A DNA stretch of 50,080 bases, taken from NCBI GenBank assembly GCA_017541465.1, contig JAFXYZ010000002.1, positions 1 to 50,080 of the forward strand. Reading direction: 5' to 3'. Below the pieces are notes generated by a model. The model worked only from the letters and a program-made list of their open reading frames with translations, was not told the DNA's origin and did not search any database. This DNA is from a bacterium (GTDB taxonomy: Bacteria; Cyanobacteriota; Vampirovibrionia; Gastranaerophilales; Gastranaerophilaceae). A program made the position numbers and the translations under genes. Positions 1 to 7,888 of the stretch are shown here, piece by piece; positions within the stretch are counted from its first letter, which is position 1, and the number at the start of each line of letters is the position of its first letter.

Positions 1-1325
1 GCTCATGGGGCGGAAACGCTGTTTCAGGTAACATTGGCGTTGAACACTTACTTAACTACAAAACAGTTGCTGAAAGGAGAGAAAATATGTTGTGGTTCAA
101 GGTTCCTTCTAAGGTTTACTTTAAAAGAGGCGCTACAGATTTAGCTCTTCGTGAACTTGCAGGCAAAAAACGTGCATTCATTGTAACTGATACATATCTT
201 TTCAATTCAGGTGCTGTAGATAAAATAACAAAAGTTCTGCACGAAATTGATATAGAATATCAAATATTCTTTGATGTTAAACCTGATCCTACAATTGCTA
301 CAATTAAACAGGCAATGGAAATAGTAAAACCTTATGAGCCTGACGTTATTATTGCGCTGGGCGGCGGTTCTCCGATGGATGCCGGTAAGATCATTTGGTT
401 ATTATATGAACAACCTGATACAAACTTTGCAGATATTTCTATGAGATTTATGGATATCAGAAAGAGAATTTGTCAAATTCCTGACTTGGGTAAAAAAGCA
501 ACAATGGTATGTATTCCTACAACATCAGGTACAGGTTCTGAAGTTACACCGTTCTCTATTATTACTGATGAAAAAACACACTATAAGTATGCAATTGCTG
601 ATTATGCATTAACACCAAATGTAGCGATTGTTGATCCAAATTATGTTGACGGTATGCCTAAAGGCTTAACTGCTGCTTCCGGTATTGATGCACTTGTTCA
701 CTCATTAGAGGCTTATGTTTCTTGTATGGCAACGAACTTTACTAAATCAAATGCATTAGAAGCTACTAAATTAGTATTCAAATACTTAGCCCGTTCATAC
801 AAAGAAGGTGCAAATGATCCTGTTGCAAGAGAAAAGATGCATTATGCTGCAACTATTGCAGGCATGTCATTTGCAAACGCCTTCTTAGGTTTGTGTCACT
901 CAATGGCTCATAAACTCGGTGCTATGTATTCTATTCCTCATGGTGTTGCAAACGCATTACTTATAAGACAAATCATTAAGTTTAACGCCGTTGATAAACC
1001 AACCAAACAAGCCATTTTCCCGCAATATAAATATCCGTGTGCAAAAACGAAATATGGTCAAATTGCTGATGAACTTGGTTTGGGCGGTAAAAACGACGAT
1101 GAAAAAGTTGAATTATTGATTAAGGCTGTTGATGAACTTATGACAGACATTAACTTACCGAAATCAATAAGAGAATTCGGCGTTAAGGAAGAGGAATTTA
1201 TGGCTAATCTGGATGTATTGGTTGAAAGAGCATTTGACGACCAATGCACAGGTGCTAACCCAAGATATCCGCTTATGAGTGAAATCAAGAAAATATTCCT
1301 TGATGCATATGAAGGAATAGTATAG
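1..1325 (+). CDS. adhE: Bifunctional acetaldehyde/alcohol dehydrogenase AdhE, C-terminal part (5' end outside window)
   Basis: The reading frame is open from base 3, so the gene enters from outside the window. The first visible residues SWGGNAVSGNIGVEHLLNYK and the following KTVAERRENMLWFKVPSKVY stretch are the typical link between the acetaldehyde dehydrogenase half of AdhE and its iron-dependent alcohol dehydrogenase half. About 440 residues are visible. They contain the nucleotide-binding GGGSPMDAGK and the metal-site region GIDALVHSLEAYVS / GLCHSMAHKLGAMYSIPHG with its conserved histidines. AdhE reduces acetyl-CoA to acetaldehyde and then ethanol, oxidising two NADH, in the cytoplasm. The ATG at 87 is an internal Met, not a start. 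A strong terminator follows, and the Rex repressor gene is next, which fits the known control of adhE by Rex in anaerobes; no Rex box is visible here. Confidence 0.95.
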   Translation, partial: SWGGNAVSGNIGVEHLLNYKTVAERRENMLWFKVPSKVYFKRGATDLALRELAGKKRAFIVTDTYLFNSGAVDKITKVLHEIDIEYQIFFDVKPDPTIATIKQAMEIVKPYEPDVIIALGGGSPMDAGKIIWLLYEQPDTNFADISMRFMDIRKRICQIPDLGKKATMVCIPTTSGTGSEVTPFSIITDEKTHYKYAIADYALTPNVAIVDPNYVDGMPKGLTAASGIDALVHSLEAYVSCMATNFTKSNALEATKLVFKYLARSYKEGANDPVAREKMHYAATIAGMSFANAFLGLCHSMAHKLGAMYSIPHGVANALLIRQIIKFNAVDKPTKQAIFPQYKYPCAKTKYGQIADELGLGGKNDDEKVELLIKAVDELMTDINLPKSIREFGVKEEEFMANLDVLVERAFDDQCTGANPRYPLMSEIKKIFLDAYEGIV

Positions 1326-1350
1326 AAACTGAATTATCTTAATTGGTTCA

Positions 1351-1402
1351 AAGGGCTCTGCTCTTCCATACTCTTGCAGAGCCCTTAACCTTTTCCTTTT
1401 TA
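1351..1402 (+). terminator. Rho-independent terminator of adhE
   Basis: A perfect 11-bp stem (AAGGGCTCTGC at 1351-1361, GCAGAGCCCTT at 1376-1386) with a 14-nt loop is followed by a T-rich tract. It lies 25 bases after the adhE stop. A TATAAT hexamer at 1415-1420, just after it, is the probable -10 of the rex operon. Confidence 0.9.
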
Positions 1403-1444
1403 AGAAAAATTTTGTATAATAAAAAAATAAAAACGGATTAAAAA

Positions 1445-2059
1445 ATGAATATACCTGAAAAAGTTATAAACAGATTAACAATGTATCATTTTATACTTGA
1501 AGATATGAGAGAAGATGAAAAATATGTTTCAAGTACAAAGTTTGCGAATCTTTTAAATATAGACAACTCTCAGGTAAGAAAAGATTTAAAATATTTAGAT
1601 AATCAGGGCAAATGCCGTGTAGGGTATGAAGTAAAAGAACTCAAACGCAAAATCGAAGAATGTTTGGGTTTCAAAAAAACAAAAGATGTTTTTGTTGTGG
1701 GTGCCGGAAATTTAGGTTCGGCTCTTGCAAAGTATGATGGTTTTAAAGATTATGGATTGAATGTTCTTGCAATGTTTGACAAAGATCCTAAAAAAATAGG
1801 AACTACAATCAACGGCAAAGAGGTTTTTGATATTTCAAAAGTTGGGAATTTGGCATCAAGACTTGGCGTAGAAGTTGCTATCTTAACAATTCCAAGAGAG
1901 TACGCTCAGGGCGTTGCCAATTATCTTGCAGGTGCAGGAATTAAATACATTTGGAACTTTACAACCTGTATTCTTGACCTGCCTAAAGATGTAAAAGTTT
2001 GGAATGAAAATTTGATAAGCAATTTTTTGCAATTCACAGTGAAAGATAAGGAAAAATAA
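1445..2059 (+). CDS. rex: Redox-sensing transcriptional repressor Rex
   Basis: The 204-residue length matches Rex. Residues 1-80 form the winged-helix DNA-binding part (IPEKVINRLTMYHFILEDM, then the recognition region NIDNSQVRKDLKYL). The rest is a Rossmann domain with VVGAGNLGSALAKY, which binds NADH/NAD+. Rex represses fermentation and hydrogenase genes when NAD+ is high and releases DNA when NADH accumulates. It is the first gene of a run with gaps of 2 to 26 bases or overlaps that extends through both hydrogenases, so it is probably co-transcribed with them. A TATAAT lies at 1415-1420. No typical TTGTTAA-type Rex box is recognisable immediately upstream, so autoregulation is not shown. 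Confidence 0.95.
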   Translation: MNIPEKVINRLTMYHFILEDMREDEKYVSSTKFANLLNIDNSQVRKDLKYLDNQGKCRVGYEVKELKRKIEECLGFKKTKDVFVVGAGNLGSALAKYDGFKDYGLNVLAMFDKDPKKIGTTINGKEVFDISKVGNLASRLGVEVAILTIPREYAQGVANYLAGAGIKYIWNFTTCILDLPKDVKVWNENLISNFLQFTVKDKEK

Positions 2060-2061
2060 AT

Positions 2062-2316
2062 ATGACAACAGAAATAAAAATATGTATGGGAAGTGCATGT
2101 TTTGCAAAAGGAAATCAGGAAAATCTGGAATACATAAAAGAATATATTGAAGAAAATAATCTTGATTCAGAAATCACAATTGTAGGAGCATTGTGCGAAA
2201 ACAAGTGTGACATAGGTCCGAGAATTATAATAAATGAAAAAGAATACACAAATATTACCAAAGAAAAAATTAAAGAAATCTTGGACTCATATAAAAAAAT
2301 AATTAACTTGAACTAA
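2062..2316 (+). CDS. Small thioredoxin-like [2Fe-2S] protein (NuoE C-terminal type)
   Basis: This 84-residue protein has the cysteine pattern of thioredoxin-fold [2Fe-2S] ferredoxins and of the C-terminal half of NuoE/HydC: CMGSAC (C-x4-C) near the N-terminus and CENKC (C-x3-C) near residue 49. Such subunits pass electrons between NADH-linked flavoproteins and hydrogenases. The N-terminal helical part of full NuoE is absent, so this is the free-standing short form. It begins two bases after rex and precedes the sensory hydrogenase, which is its likely redox partner. No NuoF-like flavoprotein gene is in the window, so direct NADH coupling is not established. Confidence 0.85.
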   Translation: MTTEIKICMGSACFAKGNQENLEYIKEYIEENNLDSEITIVGALCENKCDIGPRIIINEKEYTNITKEKIKEILDSYKKIINLN

Positions 2317-2342
2317 TAATTACTGAAAAGGTGTGCTATATT

Positions 2343-4070
2343 ATGGAAAAACAATATCCTGTTTATACTTTGAAAAATGAATGTAATGACTGTTACAAAT
2401 GTATTAGAGGCTGCCATATTAAAGCTATCAGGATACAACAAGGTTCAGCATCGGTTATTAACGAAAAATGTATTGCCTGTGGGCATTGTGTCCAGATTTG
2501 CCCTGCAGGAGCAAAAAAAGTAAGGAATGACATCGACGTTGTTAAAACACTTCTGATAGCCGGTAAGAAGGTGTATGTATCACTTGCGCCAAGCTGGGCA
2601 GGCGTTTATAATATTTCAAAAGAAAAGATGATTGCCGTTCTTAAAAAACTCGGCTTTACAGGTGTATCAGAAACGGCACTCGGTGCTCAGGAAGTTTCGA
2701 TTCAAACGGCAAAAATACTGAATCAAGCGGATAAGGGTTTATTTTTGTCATCAGCATGTCCGGTTATAGATGATTATGTAAGAATGTATAAACCCGAGTT
2801 TGCAAAATGTATAACTCCTGTTGCATCTCCTGCGCTTACACATTGCGGATTTTTAAAAGACACTATCGGAAAAGATATAAAGATTGTTTTTATAGGCCCT
2901 TGTATAGCCAAGAAAAACGAAGCAGACGAACACCCTGATTTAATGAGCGCCGCATTAACTTTTGATGAGTTGAATTATTGGATAAAAGAAGAATTTATAG
3001 ACATAGAAAAAATAGAACCCGATGAAACATGTAAATTTGTTCCCGAAAGTTCTTATGAGGGTGCTCTTTATCCGCTTGAAGGCGGTATGAATGAAACAAT
3101 TAAAAGAGTCGGTATAGATAAAAATGATGTGACATTTATTTCGGTAAGTTCACTTGATGATTTTGACAAATCGTTGCAGAATATAAACCCTGATAAAATA
3201 GAAAACAAAATTTTTGTTGAGGCATTGGCATGTTCCGGTGGCTGCATAAACGGACCTTGTTTATCAAGTGATAAATCAAGAATTCTGATTACATCTGATA
3301 TTTATGCAAATACTCAATATCGTGAAGCAGTTCCGAAAGAACCAAGAAAAGTTGTAAAAAAAGAATATAACCCAATTCCCGTGGAAAAAATTGAATATTC
3401 TCTTGAACAAATATCAAATGCCTTGAAAAAAATAAGCAAGCACTCGGAAGAAGACGAACTCAACTGTTCGGGCTGCGGTTATTCCAGTTGCAGAGAATTT
3501 GTAAATGCGCTTATTGCAGGTGATGCGGAGTCCTCTCAATGTGTTTCTTATATGAGAAAGATTGCAGTAAGAAAAGCGGCCGCAATGTTAAGATGTATGC
3601 CTTCTGCTATTGTTATTGTTGATTCTGACATGCAAATAGTAGAAGCAAATGATTCTTTTGAACATATGTTCTTATCCGAAGAAATGTATGAAGTGTTTAC
3701 ATCACGTCAAGACGGTATGACAGGTGCTTGTATAGACAGAATTGTTCCGTTCCCCGAACTTTTTAAATCGGCACTTGAAACCGGTAAAGAAATTCATCAG
3801 GAACATTATGCAATAGAAGATAAAGTATATGATATAAGCATATTTACTATCGAAGATAATGAACTTGTCGGTGCGGTAATTTCTGATGTAACAAAATCAG
3901 AAATGGACAGAAGTAAAATAGCCCAAAAGGCAAGAGAAGTTATTACAAAAAATATTGCTACCGTTCAGGAAATCGCAAGTTTACTCGGTGAACACATGGT
4001 TGAAACAGAACTTCTTCTAAATTCTATTGCAGAAGGTTATGATCCGAATTCAAATGAGGACAAGAAATAA
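2343..4070 (+). CDS. Sensory-type [FeFe] hydrogenase with FeS and PAS domains (HydS-like)
   Basis: The ATG at 2343 is preferred over the GTG at 2331 because AAAAGGTG sits 9 bases before it; this gives 575 residues. Domains in order: two [4Fe-4S] sites (Cys14/17/20/24 and Cys43/46/49/53), the H-cluster catalytic domain, a CxxC-x4-C-x16-C FeS domain (Cys375-400), and a PAS domain from about residue 416. The H-cluster motifs are SSACP (136-140), GPCIAKK (Cys187) and ACSGGCINGPC (Cys297/301). The first Cys of the usual TSCCP, the proton-transfer residue, is Ala138, as in group C/D sensory hydrogenases. With its PAS domain and the phosphatase immediately downstream, it probably senses H2 or redox state rather than producing bulk H2. 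The catalytic activity is not predictable from sequence. Confidence 0.9.
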   Translation: MEKQYPVYTLKNECNDCYKCIRGCHIKAIRIQQGSASVINEKCIACGHCVQICPAGAKKVRNDIDVVKTLLIAGKKVYVSLAPSWAGVYNISKEKMIAVLKKLGFTGVSETALGAQEVSIQTAKILNQADKGLFLSSACPVIDDYVRMYKPEFAKCITPVASPALTHCGFLKDTIGKDIKIVFIGPCIAKKNEADEHPDLMSAALTFDELNYWIKEEFIDIEKIEPDETCKFVPESSYEGALYPLEGGMNETIKRVGIDKNDVTFISVSSLDDFDKSLQNINPDKIENKIFVEALACSGGCINGPCLSSDKSRILITSDIYANTQYREAVPKEPRKVVKKEYNPIPVEKIEYSLEQISNALKKISKHSEEDELNCSGCGYSSCREFVNALIAGDAESSQCVSYMRKIAVRKAAAMLRCMPSAIVIVDSDMQIVEANDSFEHMFLSEEMYEVFTSRQDGMTGACIDRIVPFPELFKSALETGKEIHQEHYAIEDKVYDISIFTIEDNELVGAVISDVTKSEMDRSKIAQKAREVITKNIATVQEIASLLGEHMVETELLLNSIAEGYDPNSNEDKK

Positions 4071-5227
4071 TGTTTATAGATATTGCTTGTTCTCAAAAAA
4101 AGAAATATAACCAAAATGCGTATGGTGATTATTTTGCATCAAACAGATTTCCTAATATGAACAGGGTTGTTGCGGTATTATCAGACGGGCTTGGAAGCGG
4201 AATCAAGGCAAATATTCTTGCTTGTATGACTTCGACTATGCTTTTAAAATTTATGGAGAGTCATTTTGATATAGAAAAATCCTGCGAGATTATTATGAAT
4301 TCTCTGCCTGTTTGTAAAGTCAGGAGCATCAGTTATTCAACATTTTCAGCCATAGATTGTTTTGAAGACGGTAAAACAAAAATTGTTGAAGAGGGTAATC
4401 CGGATTTCATTTGGATTAGGAATGGGGAAGTTTTAAAACCTGATTACCAGACAATTCAATCTAAAGACTTTAAAAACAGAAAAATGAAAGTTTATAATAT
4501 TAAACTTGAAAAATATGACAGAGTTATTTTTTGTTCTGATGGTGCGACACAAGTTGCAATGGGAACAAAAGAGTATCCTCTTGGTCTAGAAAGACGCGGT
4601 CTTATAAAAATAATTCTCAACAAATTAGCACAAGAACCGGAAATATCATCAAATGATTTGAGTGAATTTTTGGTTAAGCAAATAGAATTTATAGCACCAA
4701 AGCGAGAGTTAAAAGACGATACATCAATTTTATCAATATATTGCAGAGATCCGAGAGAATCTTTAATATTTACAGGACCACCTTTTCATAGTGAAAAAGA
4801 CAGTTTTTACGCTAAAACATTTATGGAATTCAAAGGTAAAAAGGCAATCTCGGGGGGAACTACCGCTAATATAATATCAAGAGAACTAAATATTCCTGTT
4901 ATTGCTGATATGTCCACAAACAGAGGCAAACTTCCGGGATTATTAAAAATGGATGGCGTAGATTTAGTTACGGAAGGTATATTAACATTAACCAAAACTC
5001 TGGAATACCTGCAAAGCGGTGAGAGTGAAAATGATGCCGCAAAAACTTTAATGAACTTTTTACTTAATTCTGATGTTATAAGCTTCTTGGTGGGAGCTCA
5101 GATGAACAAGGCTCATTATGATCCAAACTTGCCTATTGAAATCGAAATCAGAAAAAATATTATAAAACAAATAGCTAAAGTATTAGAAGAAAAATACTTA
5201 AAAAAAGTAGAAGTACAATTTATATAA
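4070..5227 (+). CDS. SpoIIE/PP2C-type serine phosphatase linked to the sensory hydrogenase
   Basis: The start codon shares one base with the hydrogenase stop (TAATG), indicating translational coupling. Residues 1-225 are a SpoIIE-like phosphatase domain with the metal-binding aspartates in place: VLSDGLGSG (Asp39), CSDGAT (Asp157) and KDDTSI (Asp216/217). The enzyme is therefore likely to be active. Residues 230-385 form a further domain I do not recognise, rich in glycine and charged residues (KAISGGTTANIISREL). Phosphatases of this kind are regularly found beside group C [FeFe] hydrogenases, where they are proposed to relay the hydrogenase signal. No matching kinase, anti-sigma factor or antagonist is encoded in the window, so the target is unknown. 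Confidence 0.85.
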   Translation: MFIDIACSQKKKYNQNAYGDYFASNRFPNMNRVVAVLSDGLGSGIKANILACMTSTMLLKFMESHFDIEKSCEIIMNSLPVCKVRSISYSTFSAIDCFEDGKTKIVEEGNPDFIWIRNGEVLKPDYQTIQSKDFKNRKMKVYNIKLEKYDRVIFCSDGATQVAMGTKEYPLGLERRGLIKIILNKLAQEPEISSNDLSEFLVKQIEFIAPKRELKDDTSILSIYCRDPRESLIFTGPPFHSEKDSFYAKTFMEFKGKKAISGGTTANIISRELNIPVIADMSTNRGKLPGLLKMDGVDLVTEGILTLTKTLEYLQSGESENDAAKTLMNFLLNSDVISFLVGAQMNKAHYDPNLPIEIEIRKNIIKQIAKVLEEKYLKKVEVQFI

Positions 5228-5237
5228 AGGAGCTAAT

Positions 5238-5498
5238 ATGGAAAAGATTACGGTAAGAGTATGCACAGGAACAACCTGCTTCGTAATGGGCGGAGCTAAT
5301 CTTCAGGAATTAAATGAAACTATTTCTGAAAAATATGGAGATAAAGTAGAACTAACTGCTTCAAATTGCTTGGGATTATGCTCTATTAACTGGGAATATT
5401 CAAAGGCTCCTTATGTTAAAGTTAATGAAGAAGTTGTATCAGAAGCAACACCGGAAAAAGTAGTAGAAGAAATAGACAGACAGCTTGCAAAACAATAG
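5238..5498 (+). CDS. Second small thioredoxin-like [2Fe-2S] protein
   Basis: This is an 86-residue protein with CTGTTC (C-x4-C) at the N-terminus and CLGLC (C-x3-C) in the middle, the same [2Fe-2S] thioredoxin fold as the product of 2062-2316 but clearly diverged from it. It has a good ribosome site (AAAGGAG) and sits 10 bases after the phosphatase gene and 10 bases before the second hydrogenase, so it most likely serves that hydrogenase as an electron carrier subunit. The insertion NWEYSKAPYVKVNEE after the second cysteine pair resembles HydC/HndA C-terminal domains. Confidence 0.85.
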   Translation: MEKITVRVCTGTTCFVMGGANLQELNETISEKYGDKVELTASNCLGLCSINWEYSKAPYVKVNEEVVSEATPEKVVEEIDRQLAKQ

Positions 5499-5508
5499 GA
5501 AAAATTAA

Positions 5509-6960
5509 ATGAATAATTCAGGACAAATAATACACTTAAAAAAAGAAATTCTGGTCAGAATAATCAAAGCCTTTTTATCAGACAATTTTGAGCGTCAGGC
5601 AAGACTTATTCCTTATGATATGAGACCAAAAGGAATGGAAGTTCCATACAGGTGTTGTGTATATAAGGAACGTGCAATAATTAAGGACAGAACTATTGCT
5701 GGACTCGGATTTCCTATAGAAGAAGATGATGAAACAGTATCATTGGCTGATTATGCGAAACAAGCCTTGGAAAGAACTCAAATAAGTGATAAAAATCTGA
5801 CAGTTCTGCAGACAGCCTGCAAGGGTTGTGCAACAAACAGAATTTATGTTACGGATCTTTGTCAGGGATGTGTTGCAAGACCGTGCCAGTCTACTTGTAA
5901 GTTTGGTGCTATTTCCATAATAAACGGAAGGTCAGTTATTGATGATTCCAAGTGTAAAAAATGTCAAATGTGCATAAATGCTTGCCCTTATAAAGCAATT
6001 GCTAAAATTTCAGTACCTTGTGAGGATTCTTGTCCTGTCGGTGCAATAAAAAAAGATGAAACCGGCTTCGCAAGTATTGATTATGATAAATGTATAAATT
6101 GCGGAAGGTGTACTGCAGCCTGTCCTTTTGGTGCAGTACATGAGAGAAGCCAGATTATTGATATTTTAAAAGCAATGAAATCCGATAAAAAAGTTATTGC
6201 AATGATAGCTCCTTCAATAGCAGGGCAATTTCCCGGGAATATATATCAGTTAAAAACTGCAATAATAAATTCAGGCTTTGATGATGTTTATGAAGTTGCG
6301 CAGGGGGCAGACATTACTGCAAAAACCGAAGCAAAAGAATTTACGGAGCGTATGGAAGAAGGTCAAAAATTTATGACGACTTCCTGTTGTGCAGGATATA
6401 ATCAGCTAATCAAAAAACATCTTTCCGAAATTAAGCCGTTTGTATCTGATACAAAAACTCCTTTATATTATACGGCTGAAATCGTTAAAAAAGAAAATCC
6501 GGAAGCAATTACGGTTTTTGTTAGCCCCTGTGTTGCAAAACGTGCAGAAGGTTTTGAAAATCCAAATGTAGATTTTGTGATGAACTATGAAGAACTTGGG
6601 GCATTGTTTGTTGCAAAGAAAATTCAAATTATGGATTTGGAAGAAAGCAAATATGTTGTTGAAGCTTCTAAACAAGGCCGAAATTTTGGATATTCAGGCG
6701 GTGTTGCAGAATCGGTCAAAAAATCACTGAAAGATGAAGATTCTGTAAAACCTTGCGTAATAAACGGATTAAATAAAGACAGCATAAAACAGTTAAAGAA
6801 ATATGCAACAAGCGGAGTTTGTGAAGGCTGTAATTTAGTTGAAGTTATGTGCTGCGAAGGCGGTTGTATAGGTGGTAATGCTACTATAAATAATTCCAAA
6901 ACTGCCAAAAAGTTAATTGATAATTTCACTCAAAACAGTGAAGATATTTCTAAAATATAA
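5509..6960 (+). CDS. [FeFe] hydrogenase, group B-like
   Basis: This 483-residue protein has an N-terminal region of about 100 residues typical of the B1/B3 type, then a cysteine-rich stretch (Cys104, 107, 118, 121, 126, 130), two or three [4Fe-4S] sites (KCKKCQMCINACP at 149-160; KCINCGRCTAACP at 194-206), and the H-cluster domain. The catalytic motifs are TSCCAGY (291-297), SPCVAKR (Cys341) and MCCEGGCIGG (Cys448/449/453). Both L1 cysteines are present, including the proton-transfer Cys, but the usual Pro is Ala, as expected for group B. It probably exchanges electrons between ferredoxin and protons in the cytoplasm. It is the last gene of the rex operon. The maturases HydE, HydF and HydG must be elsewhere in the genome. 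Confidence 0.9.
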   Translation: MNNSGQIIHLKKEILVRIIKAFLSDNFERQARLIPYDMRPKGMEVPYRCCVYKERAIIKDRTIAGLGFPIEEDDETVSLADYAKQALERTQISDKNLTVLQTACKGCATNRIYVTDLCQGCVARPCQSTCKFGAISIINGRSVIDDSKCKKCQMCINACPYKAIAKISVPCEDSCPVGAIKKDETGFASIDYDKCINCGRCTAACPFGAVHERSQIIDILKAMKSDKKVIAMIAPSIAGQFPGNIYQLKTAIINSGFDDVYEVAQGADITAKTEAKEFTERMEEGQKFMTTSCCAGYNQLIKKHLSEIKPFVSDTKTPLYYTAEIVKKENPEAITVFVSPCVAKRAEGFENPNVDFVMNYEELGALFVAKKIQIMDLEESKYVVEASKQGRNFGYSGGVAESVKKSLKDEDSVKPCVINGLNKDSIKQLKKYATSGVCEGCNLVEVMCCEGGCIGGNATINNSKTAKKLIDNFTQNSEDISKI

Positions 6961-6976
6961 GTTTTAACAGGATATT

Positions 6977-7002
6977 GGTGCGTCTGAAGACAGCACCCTA
7001 CG
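6977..7002 (-). repeat. REP-like palindrome with GTAG end
   Basis: On the minus strand this reads CGTAGGGTGCTGTCTTCAGA and on to CGCACC: a GTAG tetranucleotide followed by an imperfect hairpin (GGTGC...GCACC around GTCT/AGAC). Two other intergenic sites in the window have the same design. Such GTAG palindromes are the form recognised by REP-associated tyrosine transposases. Confidence 0.55.
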
Positions 7003-7004
7003 TA

Positions 7005-7208
7005 CTATGCACACTTCAAACCTAAAATCATTCTAATGTTGTAGTATTCTTGAGTAGACTGTTTCATAACACTCACAATCCTGTGATAGATATTGTCAGA
7101 CTGCATTACCTGTGATAACATATCTTTGTCGTTGGGTTCCAAAATAGTACCTTTATCGACACCATAAAGAGAGCGATAACTTCTGTTATTGCTCTTTTTA
7201 TTATTTTC
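7005..7208 (-). pseudogene. Copy 1 of a duplicated coding element (C-terminal gene fragment or small protein)
   Basis: On the minus strand, a frame ending at 7005 encodes LYGVDKGTILEP, an insertion, then NIYHRIVSVMKQSTQEYYNI and RMILGLKCA. The same protein end occurs again at 7938-8107 with mostly synonymous differences, so the reading frame has been under selection. The frame can be extended to an ATG at 7250, but those first codons lie in the terminator hairpin of the upstream gene, have no ribosome site, and are not shared with copy 2. I therefore regard it as a fragment or a short gene with an unclear start. I do not recognise the family. Confidence 0.5.
7166..7208 (+). terminator. Terminator-like hairpin within repeat copy 1
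   Basis: AAAGAGAGCGATAAC (7166-7180) pairs over its full 15 bases, two of them G-U, with GTTATTGCTCTTTTT (7185-7199) across a TTCT loop, followed by TTATTTT. The wobble pairs are only valid in plus-strand RNA, so it can end transcripts of the hydrogenase operon. The same hairpin recurs at exactly +900 bases. Confidence 0.7.
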
Positions 7209-7212
7209 GATG

Positions 7213-7245
7213 CAAAAAAATTGCACCCTGCAAACTTTTTGCAGG
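7213..7245 (-). terminator. Terminator of the RHH-NifX-like gene
   Basis: On the minus strand CCTGCAAA / TTTGCAGG forms a perfect 8-bp stem with a 3-nt loop, followed six bases later by a run of seven T. It lies about 22 bases after the stop codon at 7268. Confidence 0.6.
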
Positions 7246-7267
7246 TTCAAAGTTTAGAAATATGTTT

Positions 7268-7882
7268 TTAGTGATGACAATGATGTCCTTCGCCATGATG
7301 GTGACAATGATGATGATCGTGACCTTCTCCGCCACAAGCATTTTCACCTGTTTCAAGATTATTAGCCATATATTTTTCTAATAGTTCTTTAATCTCTAAT
7401 TCAGGACAGCCAGCCACAACTTCAACACCATTCTGTGCAAACATCATCATAGGTCTGCCACCCATACCACCTGCTAAAACTTTGCTTACGCCCTGTTCCG
7501 AAATCCAACTTGCACTTTGACAAGAAATACCTTCTTCGGGAACTCTTTCTTCTATGCTTATAATTTCTTTTGTTTCAGGGTTAATTTCAGCAAAAGTGAA
7601 CGAATCACAATGCCCAAAATGCCCGCACAGTTTACCTTCACTTGTCGGAATACAAATTTTCATAACTTTATCTCCTTTTAATTTTTCAATATTACTCTGT
7701 AATAAAATAGCACTTTCAAGTGCTTGCGTATCTGTTAAATTATGTCTTTTTGCATAATCACGCAGAATATTTAAAATATTTTCGTTAATTCTTCTGTTAA
7801 ACGGCACTTTTTTAAGACAAGTTTTCTTTCTACCTGCTTGTTCTCGTTTACCGCCCCATCCAATTTTTTCACAATATCTCAT
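7268..7882 (-). CDS. Fusion of ribbon-helix-helix-like domain with NifB/NifX-type metal-cluster-binding domain
   Basis: Residues 1-73 contain GWGGKREQAGRK and a beta-helix-helix pattern (KVPFNRRINENI, then two helices), typical of small ribbon-helix-helix DNA-binding proteins. From Met74 (MKICIPTSEGKLCGHFGHCD) the protein is a Nitro_FeMo-Co domain as in NifX/NifB C-termini, ending in a His/Cys-rich tail (HDHHHCHHHGEGHHCHH) likely to bind metal. No nif gene is nearby; stand-alone domains of this type are common in anaerobes. The frame has no stop between the halves. A perfect palindrome and promoter lie directly before codon 1, which supports expression as a fusion. A strong ribosome site before Met74 (7663) could also give the metal domain alone. 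It may be a self-regulating metal or cluster sensor; this is inference. Confidence 0.8.
   Translation of the reverse strand: MRYCEKIGWGGKREQAGRKKTCLKKVPFNRRINENILNILRDYAKRHNLTDTQALESAILLQSNIEKLKGDKVMKICIPTSEGKLCGHFGHCDSFTFAEINPETKEIISIEERVPEEGISCQSASWISEQGVSKVLAGGMGGRPMMMFAQNGVEVVAGCPELEIKELLEKYMANNLETGENACGGEGHDHHHCHHHGEGHHCHH
7661..7679 (-). promoter_or_regulatory. Internal ribosome binding site before Met74 of the RHH-NifX fusion
   Basis: AAAAGGAGA lies 7 to 8 bases before the ATG at 7663-7661, which begins exactly at the conserved NifX-type start MKICIPTSEGK. No Shine-Dalgarno sequence precedes the upstream start at 7882. The site suggests a second, shorter product of 131 residues, or that this is the only real start. 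Confidence 0.6.
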
Positions 7883-7888
7883 AAAAAA

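Noticed and set aside
87-1325. A complete stand-alone iron-dependent alcohol dehydrogenase starting at 87
   Set aside because: The frame is open to base 3 and the upstream residues are the conserved AdhE linker, so the ATG at 87 is internal.
7268-7663. Evidence for nitrogen fixation
   Set aside because: Nitro_FeMo-Co domains occur widely in anaerobes without nitrogenase, and no nifHDK, nifE or nifN is present.
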